The translations under genes were made by a program, and so were the position numbers. The notes beneath the pieces were generated by a model. That model made no database searches, was not told where the DNA came from, and saw nothing but the letters and a program-made list of their open reading frames with translations. A stretch of DNA of 44,678 nucleotides. Origin: Streptomyces sp. NRRL F-5630. Lineage in GTDB: Bacteria; Actinomycetota; Actinomycetes; Streptomycetales; Streptomycetaceae. This document shows positions 16,607-23,874 of the stretch, piece by piece. Where the stretch lies: positions 1 to 44,678 of the forward strand of contig NZ_JOGO01000051.1 in assembly GCF_000719475.1 (NCBI RefSeq), in the 5' to 3' direction. Position 1 is the stretch's first letter. The number at the start of each line of letters is the position of its first letter.

Positions 16607-17533
16607 TCACCACCTGTCGGCAGCGGCACCCCGCTCCGCCTGACAGTCCCGGCACCGCCCCGGCCCGTAGCGCAAGGCCCGCTCGCAGACGTCGCAGCTG
16701 TGCCACCACGTGGAGGGCCGCACGTCGGGGAGGTTCGACGGCTCGACGGGCGCGGAACCGGCCCTGAAGGTGGTCGGCAGCTTCGCGGGCCGCGCGGGCA
16801 GGTCGGTGACGAGGCGGTGCGCGAGGAAGGCGGCGGGGCGGTGGATGTGCTGCGGGAGGTGCGCGAGGAGCGCGGTGCGCAACGCGTCCTGGTGCACGTC
16901 CCGTTCCAGCCACGCGGCGGCGAGCGGCGTGAGCCGCGCGAGGTCCCTCTCGGGGAGGACGAGCCGGGGGTCCTCCCGGTGGAGGGTCGAGAGGACGTGG
17001 GCGGCGACGCCGTGCGTACGGGGCGGCGGGGCGGGAGCAGGTGCTGCGGGCGCGGTGTCACGTACGGGAGCGGGCGCGGCCTTCGGCGCGGCGCGCGCCT
17101 CCTCCCGTACGGACGCGCGGGCCTCCTCACGTACGGGTGCGGCGGGCTCGGCCGCGATGGGCTCGACCCGCACCGCCTCCGGCGCCTCGTCCCGCACCGG
17201 GACGGTGTGGATGAAGGTGCGCGTGACGATGCGGCCGGTGGGGAGCCGGGAGGTCTCACGGCGCAGGAAGCCGACCGCTTCGAGCCGCCGGAGGGCGCCG
17301 GAGATGGCGTGTTCGCCGTGGCGCGGGTCGCGTTCCGTCAACGCCTTGATCGAGACCCTCGTCCCTTCGGGGACGGAAAGCATGTACGTGGCGATGCCGA
17401 TCGCGAGGTAGTCCAGGTTCCTGTGCTGGGCCAACGCGTTGGAGACGACGCAGAACTCGCGGTCGAGCCGGGTCCGGACGTGCGTAACGCCCCGCGAGGC
17501 ACGCCGACGGCGGATAAGCTTTGAGGCATCCAT
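16607..17533 (-). CDS. Helix-turn-helix protein with C-terminal zinc ribbon
   Basis: ATG 17533 is preferred (AAGGA about 13 nt upstream); ATG 17560 is an in-frame alternative. The 308-residue protein has a basic N-terminus (SKLIRRRRASRGVTHV), a winged-helix region (REFCVVSNALAQH, then ISGALRRLEAVGFLRRE), a long Ala/Pro/Arg/Glu linker (about 125-185), a helical segment, and a C-terminal four-Cys zinc ribbon (CDVCERALRYGPGRCRDC). The layout matches streptomycete DNA-binding proteins often found on accessory DNA, with a role in transcription or plasmid-type replication not decided. It is convergent with the VOC gene. Confidence 0.8.
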   Translation of the reverse strand: MDASKLIRRRRASRGVTHVRTRLDREFCVVSNALAQHRNLDYLAIGIATYMLSVPEGTRVSIKALTERDPRHGEHAISGALRRLEAVGFLRRETSRLPTGRIVTRTFIHTVPVRDEAPEAVRVEPIAAEPAAPVREEARASVREEARAAPKAAPAPVRDTAPAAPAPAPPPRTHGVAAHVLSTLHREDPRLVLPERDLARLTPLAAAWLERDVHQDALRTALLAHLPQHIHRPAAFLAHRLVTDLPARPAKLPTTFRAGSAPVEPSNLPDVRPSTWWHSCDVCERALRYGPGRCRDCQAERGAAADRW

Positions 17534-17593
17534 GGGGAAGTTTCGGTTCCTTGTGGTCATCCACGGGGGGAAGTTCTCGCTTCCTTCGTGGTC

Positions 17594-17636
17594 GGCCCCC
17601 GCCTCGGGATCGTGACTCCCGACGGGGGCCATTTTT
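17594..17636 (+). terminator. Canonical intrinsic terminator pointing rightward, with no gene in front of it
   Basis: GGCCCCCG (17594-17601) and TCGGGA pair with TCCCGA and CGGGGGCC (17623-17630) around a 7-nt loop, followed directly by ATTTTTC. The T-tract fits plus-strand transcription, yet no plus-strand gene lies upstream within 1 kb. On the minus strand the hairpin would sit in the 5' leader of the HTH gene. Confidence 0.7.
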
Positions 17637-17892
17637 CATGGCCGTTGGCCGGAACATATGCCCGCAGAACCCCAGTTAGGTCCGATATCCGGATCTATCA
17701 CCCAACAGAGTGAAGCCTCCCGCGCCGACGCCTACGCACGCACCCCCACGCCAGCGCCCGCGTGAGTCCCGCACGTACAAGACGGCGGGCCGGAAGGCAG
17801 GTTGGTTCTTTCTGCCAGTCCTTTGAAAGAAGGCGCGAGCCGATCCGGGTCCCGGCTTCCCCGGCCCGTACGGCCGTACCGGGTCCCGACTT

Positions 17893-18033
17893 TCACGGCT
17901 GGTCCCATCTGCGGAAACACGGAAGAGCCCGGACCGTGTCATCCCGCAGGGACCAGGGCTCGCCGCAGCTCGCGCAGCCGAGGGCGATGGCGGAAACGTC
18001 CAGTCCGGTCTTCCCGAGCTCGATGTATCGCCG
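17893..18033 (-). pseudogene. N-terminal fragment of an aldo/keto reductase
   Basis: The minus strand encodes RRYIELGKTGLDVSAIALGC followed by ASCGEPWSLRDDTVRA, which matches the start of aldo/keto reductases (pattern R-x-L-G-(K/R)-T-G-L-x-V-S-x-(I/L)-x-L-G-C-M-S-x-G-(E/D)-P ... W-(S/T)-L). A stop follows after about 45 residues, and the TIM barrel with its Asp-Tyr-Lys-His catalytic residues is missing. No start codon stands directly in front. It is a relic of a deleted gene. Confidence 0.65.
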
Positions 18034-18282
18034 GGTCCCGAAGCCAGGGGCTGGAGCGCGCTGCAACGCAAGCGCTGAGGCGGGTCCCACCGGGCGGCGA
18101 CCGCACCGGCCCCTGAGACCGGCCCCCGGCCACCCGCCGAGTCGTTCCCTCTTCACACGGTACGGTCCCAAGCCACGCCCACCGCGACTCTGCCCCGCCT
18201 CCGGCCCGGTCCAGCCGGCCGGTGGGGCGCTGGGGCCGAATACAGAGCGAGGCGAGTGGACCGCGCCCACGCGGGCGGTGGC

Positions 18283-18528
18283 TCAGAGCGCGTCGGCGGC
18301 GAGGGCGGCGCAGAAGTCGGCCCACTGCGAGGCGGGATAGCGGAGCGAGGTGAGCGCGGTGTCCTTCGAGTCACGGATGGCGATGGCATCGGGCAATGGC
18401 GCAGCTGCAACGCACTGCGCGGCGCCATTGCTGTAGGAGGACTTGAACCAGGCCGCCTCGATGCAGCTGTTGGCGGCGTTGCTGTAGGAGGACTTGAACC
18501 AGGTGAGGTGTGGAGCGGGATCGGTCAT
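18283..18528 (-). CDS. DUF397-domain protein with a duplicated FKSSYSN motif
   Basis: ATG 18528 has AGGAGGGACG upstream. The 81-residue protein has the DUF397 pattern: W-F-K-S-S-Y-S-N, then QCVAAAPLPDAIAIRDSKD and YPASQWADFCAAL. Its first 31 residues contain the motif twice (LTWFKSSYSNAANSCIEAAW, then FKSSYSNGAAQC), so it carries an extra partial repeat. DUF397 proteins are small partners of XRE/DUF5753 regulators in streptomycetes, and one such regulator lies upstream on the same strand. Confidence 0.9.
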   Translation of the reverse strand: MTDPAPHLTWFKSSYSNAANSCIEAAWFKSSYSNGAAQCVAAAPLPDAIAIRDSKDTALTSLRYPASQWADFCAALAADAL

Positions 18529-18707
18529 GATGCGTCCCTCCTGCTGACGGGGCAGTCACGCGCCGGTGTTGGCGACTGAGCCGTAGCGCCATGACAGCAC
18601 CCGGACAGACCACCGGCAAGAGTGCCTCGCATACCTGGGGCCGGGGGCATGACAGGGGGCCCTCCCCTCTTACTCCGAGGAGGGCCCATCGTGAGGTGGT
18701 GCGGTGA

Positions 18708-18923
18708 TCAGAGGGCGCCGGAGACGATCCCGTCGCAGAACGCGGCCCACTGGGAGGTGGTGTAGCGGAGGGGGGTGAGGGAGGTGTCCTTGGAGTCGCG
18801 GAGGGCGATGCCGCCGGGGAGGCCGGCCACCTCGACGCACTGCGCGGCGCCGTTGCTGTACGACGACTTGGTCCAAGCGGCACCATCAAGGTCCCGGGAA
18901 TGCACGGTCGTGTTCTTGCTCAC
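18708..18923 (-). CDS. DUF397-domain protein
   Basis: The 71-residue protein has one standard DUF397 unit (AAWTKSSYSNGAAQCVEVA, then IALRDSKD and TTSQWAAFCDGI). Its GTG start at 18923 overlaps the stop of the XRE gene (GTGA), so the two are translationally coupled. This is the usual WhiJ-type pairing in which the small protein modulates the DNA-binding partner. It is a paralogue of the neighbouring 18283-18528 gene. Confidence 0.92.
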   Translation of the reverse strand: MSKNTTVHSRDLDGAAWTKSSYSNGAAQCVEVAGLPGGIALRDSKDTSLTPLRYTTSQWAAFCDGIVSGAL

Positions 18924-19801
18924 TTGGCGTATCCGTTCATGATGTCCGTCATTTTCGCCCTCGACTTGTCCACGGGCAGAGCCGCGGCCACGATCTGATC
19001 GAAGGCGCGCTCGTACACCGCCACGTTAGCGTCGCCCTCCAGGAAGAAGCCGCCCGTCAAGGTGTCCAGGTTGACGACCGTGGGCCAAGGGTCAGAGAAC
19101 CTCACAATTTCGAAGAGGTTGAGCTGCCCCGCATTGGCGGTCGCGTGCATGTCCATGATCTGAACAGTGATGTTGGGCAGTTCGGTCACGTCCAGGAGGT
19201 GCCGGATCTGGTCGCGCATCATGAGCGGACTCACGGCGGAATCCTGGTACAACGAGGATTCGTGGAGCACCGCCCACAGCCGCAGCGGCTCCCGACCAGG
19301 GCGGTGGTTGAAGACCGCCTTCCGACCCATTCGTAGTTCGGCGAGCGCGTTCACCTCGTCCGGCGTGAGCCACGCTCCGGTCGCGGCGATTATTTCGCGA
19401 GCGTACTGAGCCGTCTGGAGCACGCCCGGGATGACCTGCGGGGCGTTGACCCGAACCTCGCTCGCGTCCGCCTCCAGCGTGAGGTAGTCGCCGTAGTTGC
19501 TCCCTACGACCCTGCCGTACGCCTGCCACCAGCCGGCCTTGTGCGCATCCCGCGCAAGGGCCTCCAACGACTGGACAACGGCGGGGTCCTCGACCCCGTA
19601 GACCCGAAGCAGTGGCCCGACGTCCTTTGCGAGTAGACGTGCGTTGGCGTTCTCAATGCGCGAGAGCTTGGTGTCACGCCAGCCAGGCCCCATCTCGCGT
19701 GCTGCGGCTTCGAGGCTCAGGCCGGCCGCATGGCGCAGCTCTCTGACCGCTCGGCCGAGGCGGCGTCGGCGCAGGTTGGGGACCGGTCTCTGGTTCGGCA
19801 C
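18920..19801 (-). CDS. XRE-family regulator with DUF5753 (WhiJ-like)
   Basis: GTG 19801 is chosen because GGAGGTGGGCAC stands directly upstream; the frame is open further. The 293-residue protein has an N-terminal HTH (about 14-70: LGRAVRELRHAAGLSLEAAA) and the DUF5753 domain (about 100-280: VIPGVLQTAQYAREII, LYQDSAVSPLMMRDQIRHLL, NITVQIMDM). It forms a group with two DUF397 genes downstream and a divergent histidine-kinase-like ATPase, a layout repeated many times in streptomycete genomes and tied in a few cases (whiJ, abaA) to development and antibiotic production. Confidence 0.93.
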   Translation of the reverse strand: MPNQRPVPNLRRRRLGRAVRELRHAAGLSLEAAAREMGPGWRDTKLSRIENANARLLAKDVGPLLRVYGVEDPAVVQSLEALARDAHKAGWWQAYGRVVGSNYGDYLTLEADASEVRVNAPQVIPGVLQTAQYAREIIAATGAWLTPDEVNALAELRMGRKAVFNHRPGREPLRLWAVLHESSLYQDSAVSPLMMRDQIRHLLDVTELPNITVQIMDMHATANAGQLNLFEIVRFSDPWPTVVNLDTLTGGFFLEGDANVAVYERAFDQIVAAALPVDKSRAKMTDIMNGYAK

Positions 19802-20195
19802 GTGCCCACCTCCATCGGAGCTGAAGGGTACGGAAGTTGATCCTGTAGGTGCGAGTTGAATCCTACGGGTGCAGATTGCCACCCAGATGGTCAACTGACC
19901 ACCCAACCGTTCGAATAGCTACCCGATATTCCGAGTTCGCCAAATCGGGTTACAAGGTTGCAGCAGACGCCGCGAGACTTCACACTCGCATGAGCGGACA
20001 ACGTGACGAGCCCGACGCGTTCAGTCACATTCGCGCTGCTCCGACGCGCCGACTACGAAGTCGAGGCCCTCCATGCACCAGCGCCCACCCCTCCCCGACC
20101 AAGCCGCCGGGGCCGAACCCCCCGCCCGCGCCCGCCCCTTCGTCCCGCCGCCTCATCCGAACGGTGGACAACTCACCGCTTGGGAGCGGAGCGAC
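19802..20195. promoter_or_regulatory. Divergent promoter region with 19-bp-spaced direct repeats
   Basis: GTTGATCCTGTAGGTGC (19836-19852) and GTTGAATCCTACGGGTGC (19855-19872) are direct repeats one helical face apart, near the XRE start. Further on, GGTCAACTGACC (19898-19909) is a short palindrome. The stretch is richer in A and T than the genes around it and probably contains operators for the XRE protein. An upstream start (ATG 20073) for the ATPase frame lies inside it. Confidence 0.5.
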
Positions 20196-20654
20196 GTGAA
20201 CGAGTACGACGACCTCGCGCCCTGCTCCGGACATGCCCCCGGCGGCTTCGCCCCTGGCGCCTTCGCCTCCGGCGTCGGCGTGCCCGCGTACAACGAGGTG
20301 TTGCCCCGCACCGGTGAATCCGCCGCCCCCGCGCGGCGGTTGGTGCGGCTGGCGCTCGCGGTGTGGGGGCTCGACGCGCTCGCGGACACCGCCACGCTCG
20401 TCGTGTCGGAACTCGTCGCGAACGCGGTCACGCACGCGCGGGGCGAGACGATCCGGGTCGTGGTGGCGCGACTCGACGCGAGAGGCGCGGAGATCGCGGT
20501 CTCGGACTCCTCGCGAGCCCGCCCCGTACTGCGCCCGGCAGGGCCCGAAGCCCTCGGCGGGCGGGGGCTGTTGCTCGTGGAGACGTACGCGACGAAGTGG
20601 GGAACGGAGTCCAAGCCGTGGGGGAAACGGGTCTGGGCGGAGGTACGGGGGTGA
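20196..20654 (+). CDS. RsbW-like ATP-binding protein (anti-sigma-type histidine kinase fold)
   Basis: GTG 20196 has GGGAGCGGAG upstream and gives 152 residues; ATG 20073 in frame would add 41 residues of Pro-rich sequence. The N box (VVSELVANAVTHA) and G box (GGRGLLLVETYA) of the GHKL ATPase fold are clear, with no phospho-acceptor His domain. Such small ATPases regulate partner proteins by binding or phosphorylation. It is divergent from the XRE gene and coupled to the next small gene, the common abaA-type arrangement. Confidence 0.88.
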   Translation: MNEYDDLAPCSGHAPGGFAPGAFASGVGVPAYNEVLPRTGESAAPARRLVRLALAVWGLDALADTATLVVSELVANAVTHARGETIRVVVARLDARGAEIAVSDSSRARPVLRPAGPEALGGRGLLLVETYATKWGTESKPWGKRVWAEVRG

Positions 20655-20809
20655 GTGCCGACCGGGGCCGGGAGGAAGTGTGCGTCCGGTGCACAGAGTT
20701 GAGACGCCAGGAGGTGGCCGCCGAGGCGGTCGGGGACTACTCCCGGGCCACCGACTGCCGCGTCCTCATCAAGCGGCACCCGCACGAAGGGGGCGGGCGA
20801 GCACAGTGA
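20651..20809 (+). CDS. 52-residue protein coupled to the ATPase gene
   Basis: GTG 20651 overlaps the ATPase stop (GTGA). The protein begins VSADRGREEVCVRCTELRRQ and continues EVAAEAVGDYSRATDCRVLI; it is charged, soluble and has three cysteines, including a C-V-R-C pair. Third codon positions are almost all G or C. Small proteins of this sort often follow RsbW-like genes in streptomycetes, but no function is known. The short length keeps the call moderate. Confidence 0.65.
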   Translation: MSADRGREEVCVRCTELRRQEVAAEAVGDYSRATDCRVLIKRHPHEGGGRAQ

Positions 20810-21029
20810 GGGCGGTCGCCCCCGACCGGTGGTGGGGGCGCCTCGCGGTGGGGTCAGTGGCCGGAGGGGTCCACAACGTTGCCGTGGGAGCGGTTGTTCC
20901 TGTGGCTGCCGGTCCAGCCGCCGTGCCTCCGGCCTCGCGCCCAGCGCGCCCGTACGGCCGCGCTCCGCCGTCGTCCGCCCGTGGTGAACCCGCCCCCAGC
21001 CGGGCCGCGCGGCTCGTAACGTGCCCCGT

Positions 21030-21755
21030 ATGACAGAGATCCGCACACGCGCCGTCGCGTACGACGCGGACGGGCTGCGCATGACCGGGCACCTCGCACT
21101 GCCAGGCGGTGCGGGGCCCCGGCCCGCCGTGCTGCTCGGGCCCGAGGGGCCCGGCCTCAGCGACTTCGAGCGGGGCAGGGCCGAGGCACTGGCCGAACTC
21201 GGGTACGTGGCGCTGGCCTTCGACCTGCACGGGGGGCGGTACTTCCACGAGCCCGAGGACATGCTCGCGCGGTGTCTGCCCCTCCTCGCCGACCCGGGGC
21301 GGCTGCGCGGGATCGGGCGCGCGGCGCTCGACGTCCTGACCGCCGAGCCCCGTACCGACCCCGGAAGGATCGGCGCGATCGGCTACGGGACCGGCGGGGC
21401 GGTCGTGCTCGAACTCGGCCGTGACGGGGTGCCGTTGAAGGCCATCGGTACGGTCAACGCGCTGGTGACGGGAGGCGTCGCCGAGACCGCCCGCATCCGC
21501 TGTCCGGTCTGGGCCGGGTTCGGCTCCGAGGACCCGGTCATGGCCCCCGCGCAGCGCGAAGCCTTCGCCGCCGAACTCCAGGCGGCCGGCACCGACTGGC
21601 GCCTCACCGTCTACGGCGGCGCCCACCACGCCTTCCCCTACCCGCCCGTCGGCCACCGCACGGTCCCGGGCGTGGCCCACCATCCCGCGCACGCGGCCCG
21701 CGCCTGGCACGACCTGGTGGACCTGCTCGGGGAGTGCCTGCCGCTGACCCCCTGA
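21030..21755 (+). CDS. Dienelactone-hydrolase-family protein lacking the catalytic nucleophile
   Basis: The 241-residue protein has the alpha/beta-hydrolase layout of dienelactone hydrolases: N-terminal strands, LAELGYVALAFDLHGGRYF, the nucleophile elbow, then GFGSEDPVM (D168) and YGGAHHAFPYP (H199/H200). At the elbow the sequence is IGAIGYGTGGA, so the position normally held by Cys or Ser is Gly120, while Asp and His are kept. It may be a non-catalytic binding protein or use another mechanism. ATG 21030 follows TAACGT by 8 nt with no Shine-Dalgarno site; GTG 21021 is also possible. Confidence 0.83.
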   Translation: MTEIRTRAVAYDADGLRMTGHLALPGGAGPRPAVLLGPEGPGLSDFERGRAEALAELGYVALAFDLHGGRYFHEPEDMLARCLPLLADPGRLRGIGRAALDVLTAEPRTDPGRIGAIGYGTGGAVVLELGRDGVPLKAIGTVNALVTGGVAETARIRCPVWAGFGSEDPVMAPAQREAFAAELQAAGTDWRLTVYGGAHHAFPYPPVGHRTVPGVAHHPAHAARAWHDLVDLLGECLPLTP

Positions 21756-21818
21756 GCCGCCCGGCGGCTCCCGCGCACGCGGCCCGGCGGCTCCCATCGC
21801 GGTCCGCCTCCCCCGCGC

Positions 21819-21855
21819 GAGAGTCCCGCCGCCACGTGCGCGGGGCGGGACCCTC
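21819..21855. terminator. Hairpin between convergent genes
   Basis: GAGAGTCCCGCC (21819-21830) pairs with GGCGGGACCCTC (21844-21855), 12 positions with one mismatch. It lies in the 123-bp gap between the hydrolase-like gene and the 5'-nucleotidase gene, so it probably ends both transcripts. A direct repeat GGCCCGGCGGCTCCC precedes it. Confidence 0.72.
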
Positions 21856-21878
21856 GTCGGTTCAGCCGGCCGAAGCCG

Positions 21879-23735
21879 TCACTTGACCACCGTGATCCGG
21901 TCCGCCTTCGGCGGCGTCAAGGGGGTCGCCGCGGAGGAGTTGGCCGTCAGGTAGTCGTTGAGGGCCCGCAGGTCGTCGCTGCCCACCAGCGGGTTCGTGC
22001 CCTTGCCGAGGGACGTGAAGCCGTCGCCGCCGCCCGAGAGGAAGCTGTTCATCGCCACGCGGTAGGAGGCCGCGGGGTCGATCTCCTTGCCGTTCAGGCG
22101 GATCGAGGACGTGTCGATCCGGGCCGCCCCCGACTTCGTCAGGTCCAGGGTGTACGTCAGGCCGTCCGAGACCTGGAGGATCTTCGGGGACGCCTCGTTG
22201 GGGCCGCTGACCTGTTCCTGGAGCGCGCTCACGAGCTGCGCGCCCGTCAGTGTCACCAGGTTCACGGTGTTGCTGAACGGCTGCACCGTGAACGCCTCGC
22301 CGTACGTCACCACGCCGTCCCCCTCCGCGCCGCTCGCCGCGTGCACGAGGTCCGCGCGGATGCCGCCCGGGTTCATGAGCGCGAGCGAGGTGCTCGGGTC
22401 GAGGGTCTTCGCGTGGGCCAGCTGGGCGTCCGCGATGAGGTCGCCGAGCGGCTGTTCCGGGCTCGTACCGCGCGGGATGTCCGCCGAGATGTAGCCCACC
22501 GGCTGGTTGGCGACGGGGGCCGCGAGGGTGTTCCAGCGGCTGATGAGGGCCGTCATGTCGGCGGCCTTCGGCTGCGTGCGGCTCACCACGTGGTTCGCGG
22601 AGCCCACCTTCGTACGGACGATGTCCCGCGTGCGGCGGTCGTACGTGAGGGTGGTGTCCGTGTAGAGGCGGCCGAAGGACGAGGCCGAGGTGACCAGGCG
22701 CGGGTTCCCGGCCGGGTCGGGGATCGTGCACACGTACGCGTTGTGCGTGTGCCCCGTCACGAGCGCGTCCACCTTGGGCGAGATCTTCTTCGCGATGTCG
22801 ACGATCGGGCCCGAGATCCCGCCGCCGGCCGCGGGCGAGTCGCAGTCGTAGTTGTACGCGCCGTTCGCGGGCAGTCCGCCTTCGTGGAGGAGCGCCACGA
22901 TCGACTTCACGCCCTGCTTGTCGAGTTCCTTCGCGTACTTGTTGATCGTCTCGGCCTCGTCGTGGAACTTCAGGCCCTTGACGCCCTCCGCCGTGACGAT
23001 GTCCGGGGTGCCTTCGAGCGTGACGCCGATGAAGCCGACCTTCACGCCGTTCTTCTTCCACACCCAGTACGGCTTCAGGAGCGGCTTCCCGGTCTTCTCC
23101 TTCGTCACGTTCGCCGTGAGGTAGGGGAAGTCGGCGCCCCGGAACTTCTTGCCCTTCTCGTAGCAGCCGTCGGTGGGGTGGCAACCACCGTCCTGCATCC
23201 GGGCCAGCTCCGTGGCGCCCTCGTCGAACTCGTGGTTCCCGACGCTCGTCACGTCGAGACCGAGCTTGTTCATCGCCTCGATCGTCGGCTCGTCGTGGAA
23301 GAGGCCGGAGAGCAGGGGGCTCGCCCCTATGAGGTCCCCGGCCGCCGCCGTCACGGAGTACGGGTGGCCCTGGCGGGCCGTGCGGAGCGAGGAGGCGAGG
23401 TACTCGACGCCGCCCGCCGCGACCGTCTTCGTGGTGCCGTCCGGCTGGAGTTCGGAGACGGAGCCGGAGGAGCCGGCCGGGGGTTCGAGGTTGCCGTGGA
23501 AGTCGTTGAAGGAGAGCAACTGGACATCGACGGTGCGGGAGTTGTGACCGTGCCCCGGTCGATCGTGCGACGGCTGGCCGTGACCGGGCCGGTCGTGCGA
23601 CGGGTGGCCGTGGCCGGGATGGCCCTGCGCCGTCGCCGGGCTCGCCGCCGTCAGCGCGGCGACGGTGGCGAGCCCGGCGGCAACGGTCAGCAGACGGCGG
23701 CCTCTTCGGGACGGGCGGAATGGCGTGGCGGGCAT
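21879..23735 (-). CDS. Secreted 5'-nucleotidase (UshA-type metallophosphoesterase)
   Basis: The 618-residue protein has a signal peptide (SRRGRRLLTVAAGLATVAAL, cut near TAQG; the twin arginines could allow Tat export), then a His-rich repeat of about 30 residues, the metallophosphoesterase domain (LLSFNDFHGN, GDLIGASPL, GNHEFDEG, GHTHNAYV) and the C-terminal nucleotide-binding domain (TGAQLVSALQEQ, YRVAMNSFLSGGGDGF). It would remove phosphate from extracellular nucleotides for scavenging. There is no sortase motif. The start has only a weak upstream AGGGGACC. Confidence 0.93.
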   Translation of the reverse strand: MPATPFRPSRRGRRLLTVAAGLATVAALTAASPATAQGHPGHGHPSHDRPGHGQPSHDRPGHGHNSRTVDVQLLSFNDFHGNLEPPAGSSGSVSELQPDGTTKTVAAGGVEYLASSLRTARQGHPYSVTAAAGDLIGASPLLSGLFHDEPTIEAMNKLGLDVTSVGNHEFDEGATELARMQDGGCHPTDGCYEKGKKFRGADFPYLTANVTKEKTGKPLLKPYWVWKKNGVKVGFIGVTLEGTPDIVTAEGVKGLKFHDEAETINKYAKELDKQGVKSIVALLHEGGLPANGAYNYDCDSPAAGGGISGPIVDIAKKISPKVDALVTGHTHNAYVCTIPDPAGNPRLVTSASSFGRLYTDTTLTYDRRTRDIVRTKVGSANHVVSRTQPKAADMTALISRWNTLAAPVANQPVGYISADIPRGTSPEQPLGDLIADAQLAHAKTLDPSTSLALMNPGGIRADLVHAASGAEGDGVVTYGEAFTVQPFSNTVNLVTLTGAQLVSALQEQVSGPNEASPKILQVSDGLTYTLDLTKSGAARIDTSSIRLNGKEIDPAASYRVAMNSFLSGGGDGFTSLGKGTNPLVGSDDLRALNDYLTANSSAATPLTPPKADRITVVK

Positions 23736-23874
23736 AGGGGTCCCCTCGTGCGCTCGGGAGATGCGCGGAGATGCGCTGTGCGGAGCCTGTACGGACGCGG
23801 TGCCCGTACGGGCGGCAGAATACGGTCAACGCGCGTAGCACGGCGAGGGCCGCGGTGAAGCGGAGCTGTACGGC

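Larger units (their letters stand above)
17561..18282. other. Gene-poor region with a terminator and a gene fragment
   Basis: Apart from the terminator at 17594-17636 and the aldo/keto reductase fragment at 17893-18033, nothing coding is supported. The part at 17630-17720 has noticeably more A and T than its surroundings and contains the near-palindrome TCCGATATCCGGATC, which may mark old insertion or deletion events. Confidence 0.5.

Noticed and set aside
17676..18071. Minus-strand frame of 131 codons over the aldo/keto reductase fragment
   Set aside because: The neighbouring frame holds the recognisable reductase start; this frame shows no homology pattern.
20854..20930. Minus-strand frame RRHGGWTGSHRNNRSHGNVV with good third-position bias, ending at 20854
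   Set aside because: There is no ATG, GTG or TTG close in front and the upstream part is Arg-rich shadow sequence. Left out as a gene, though it might be a relic.
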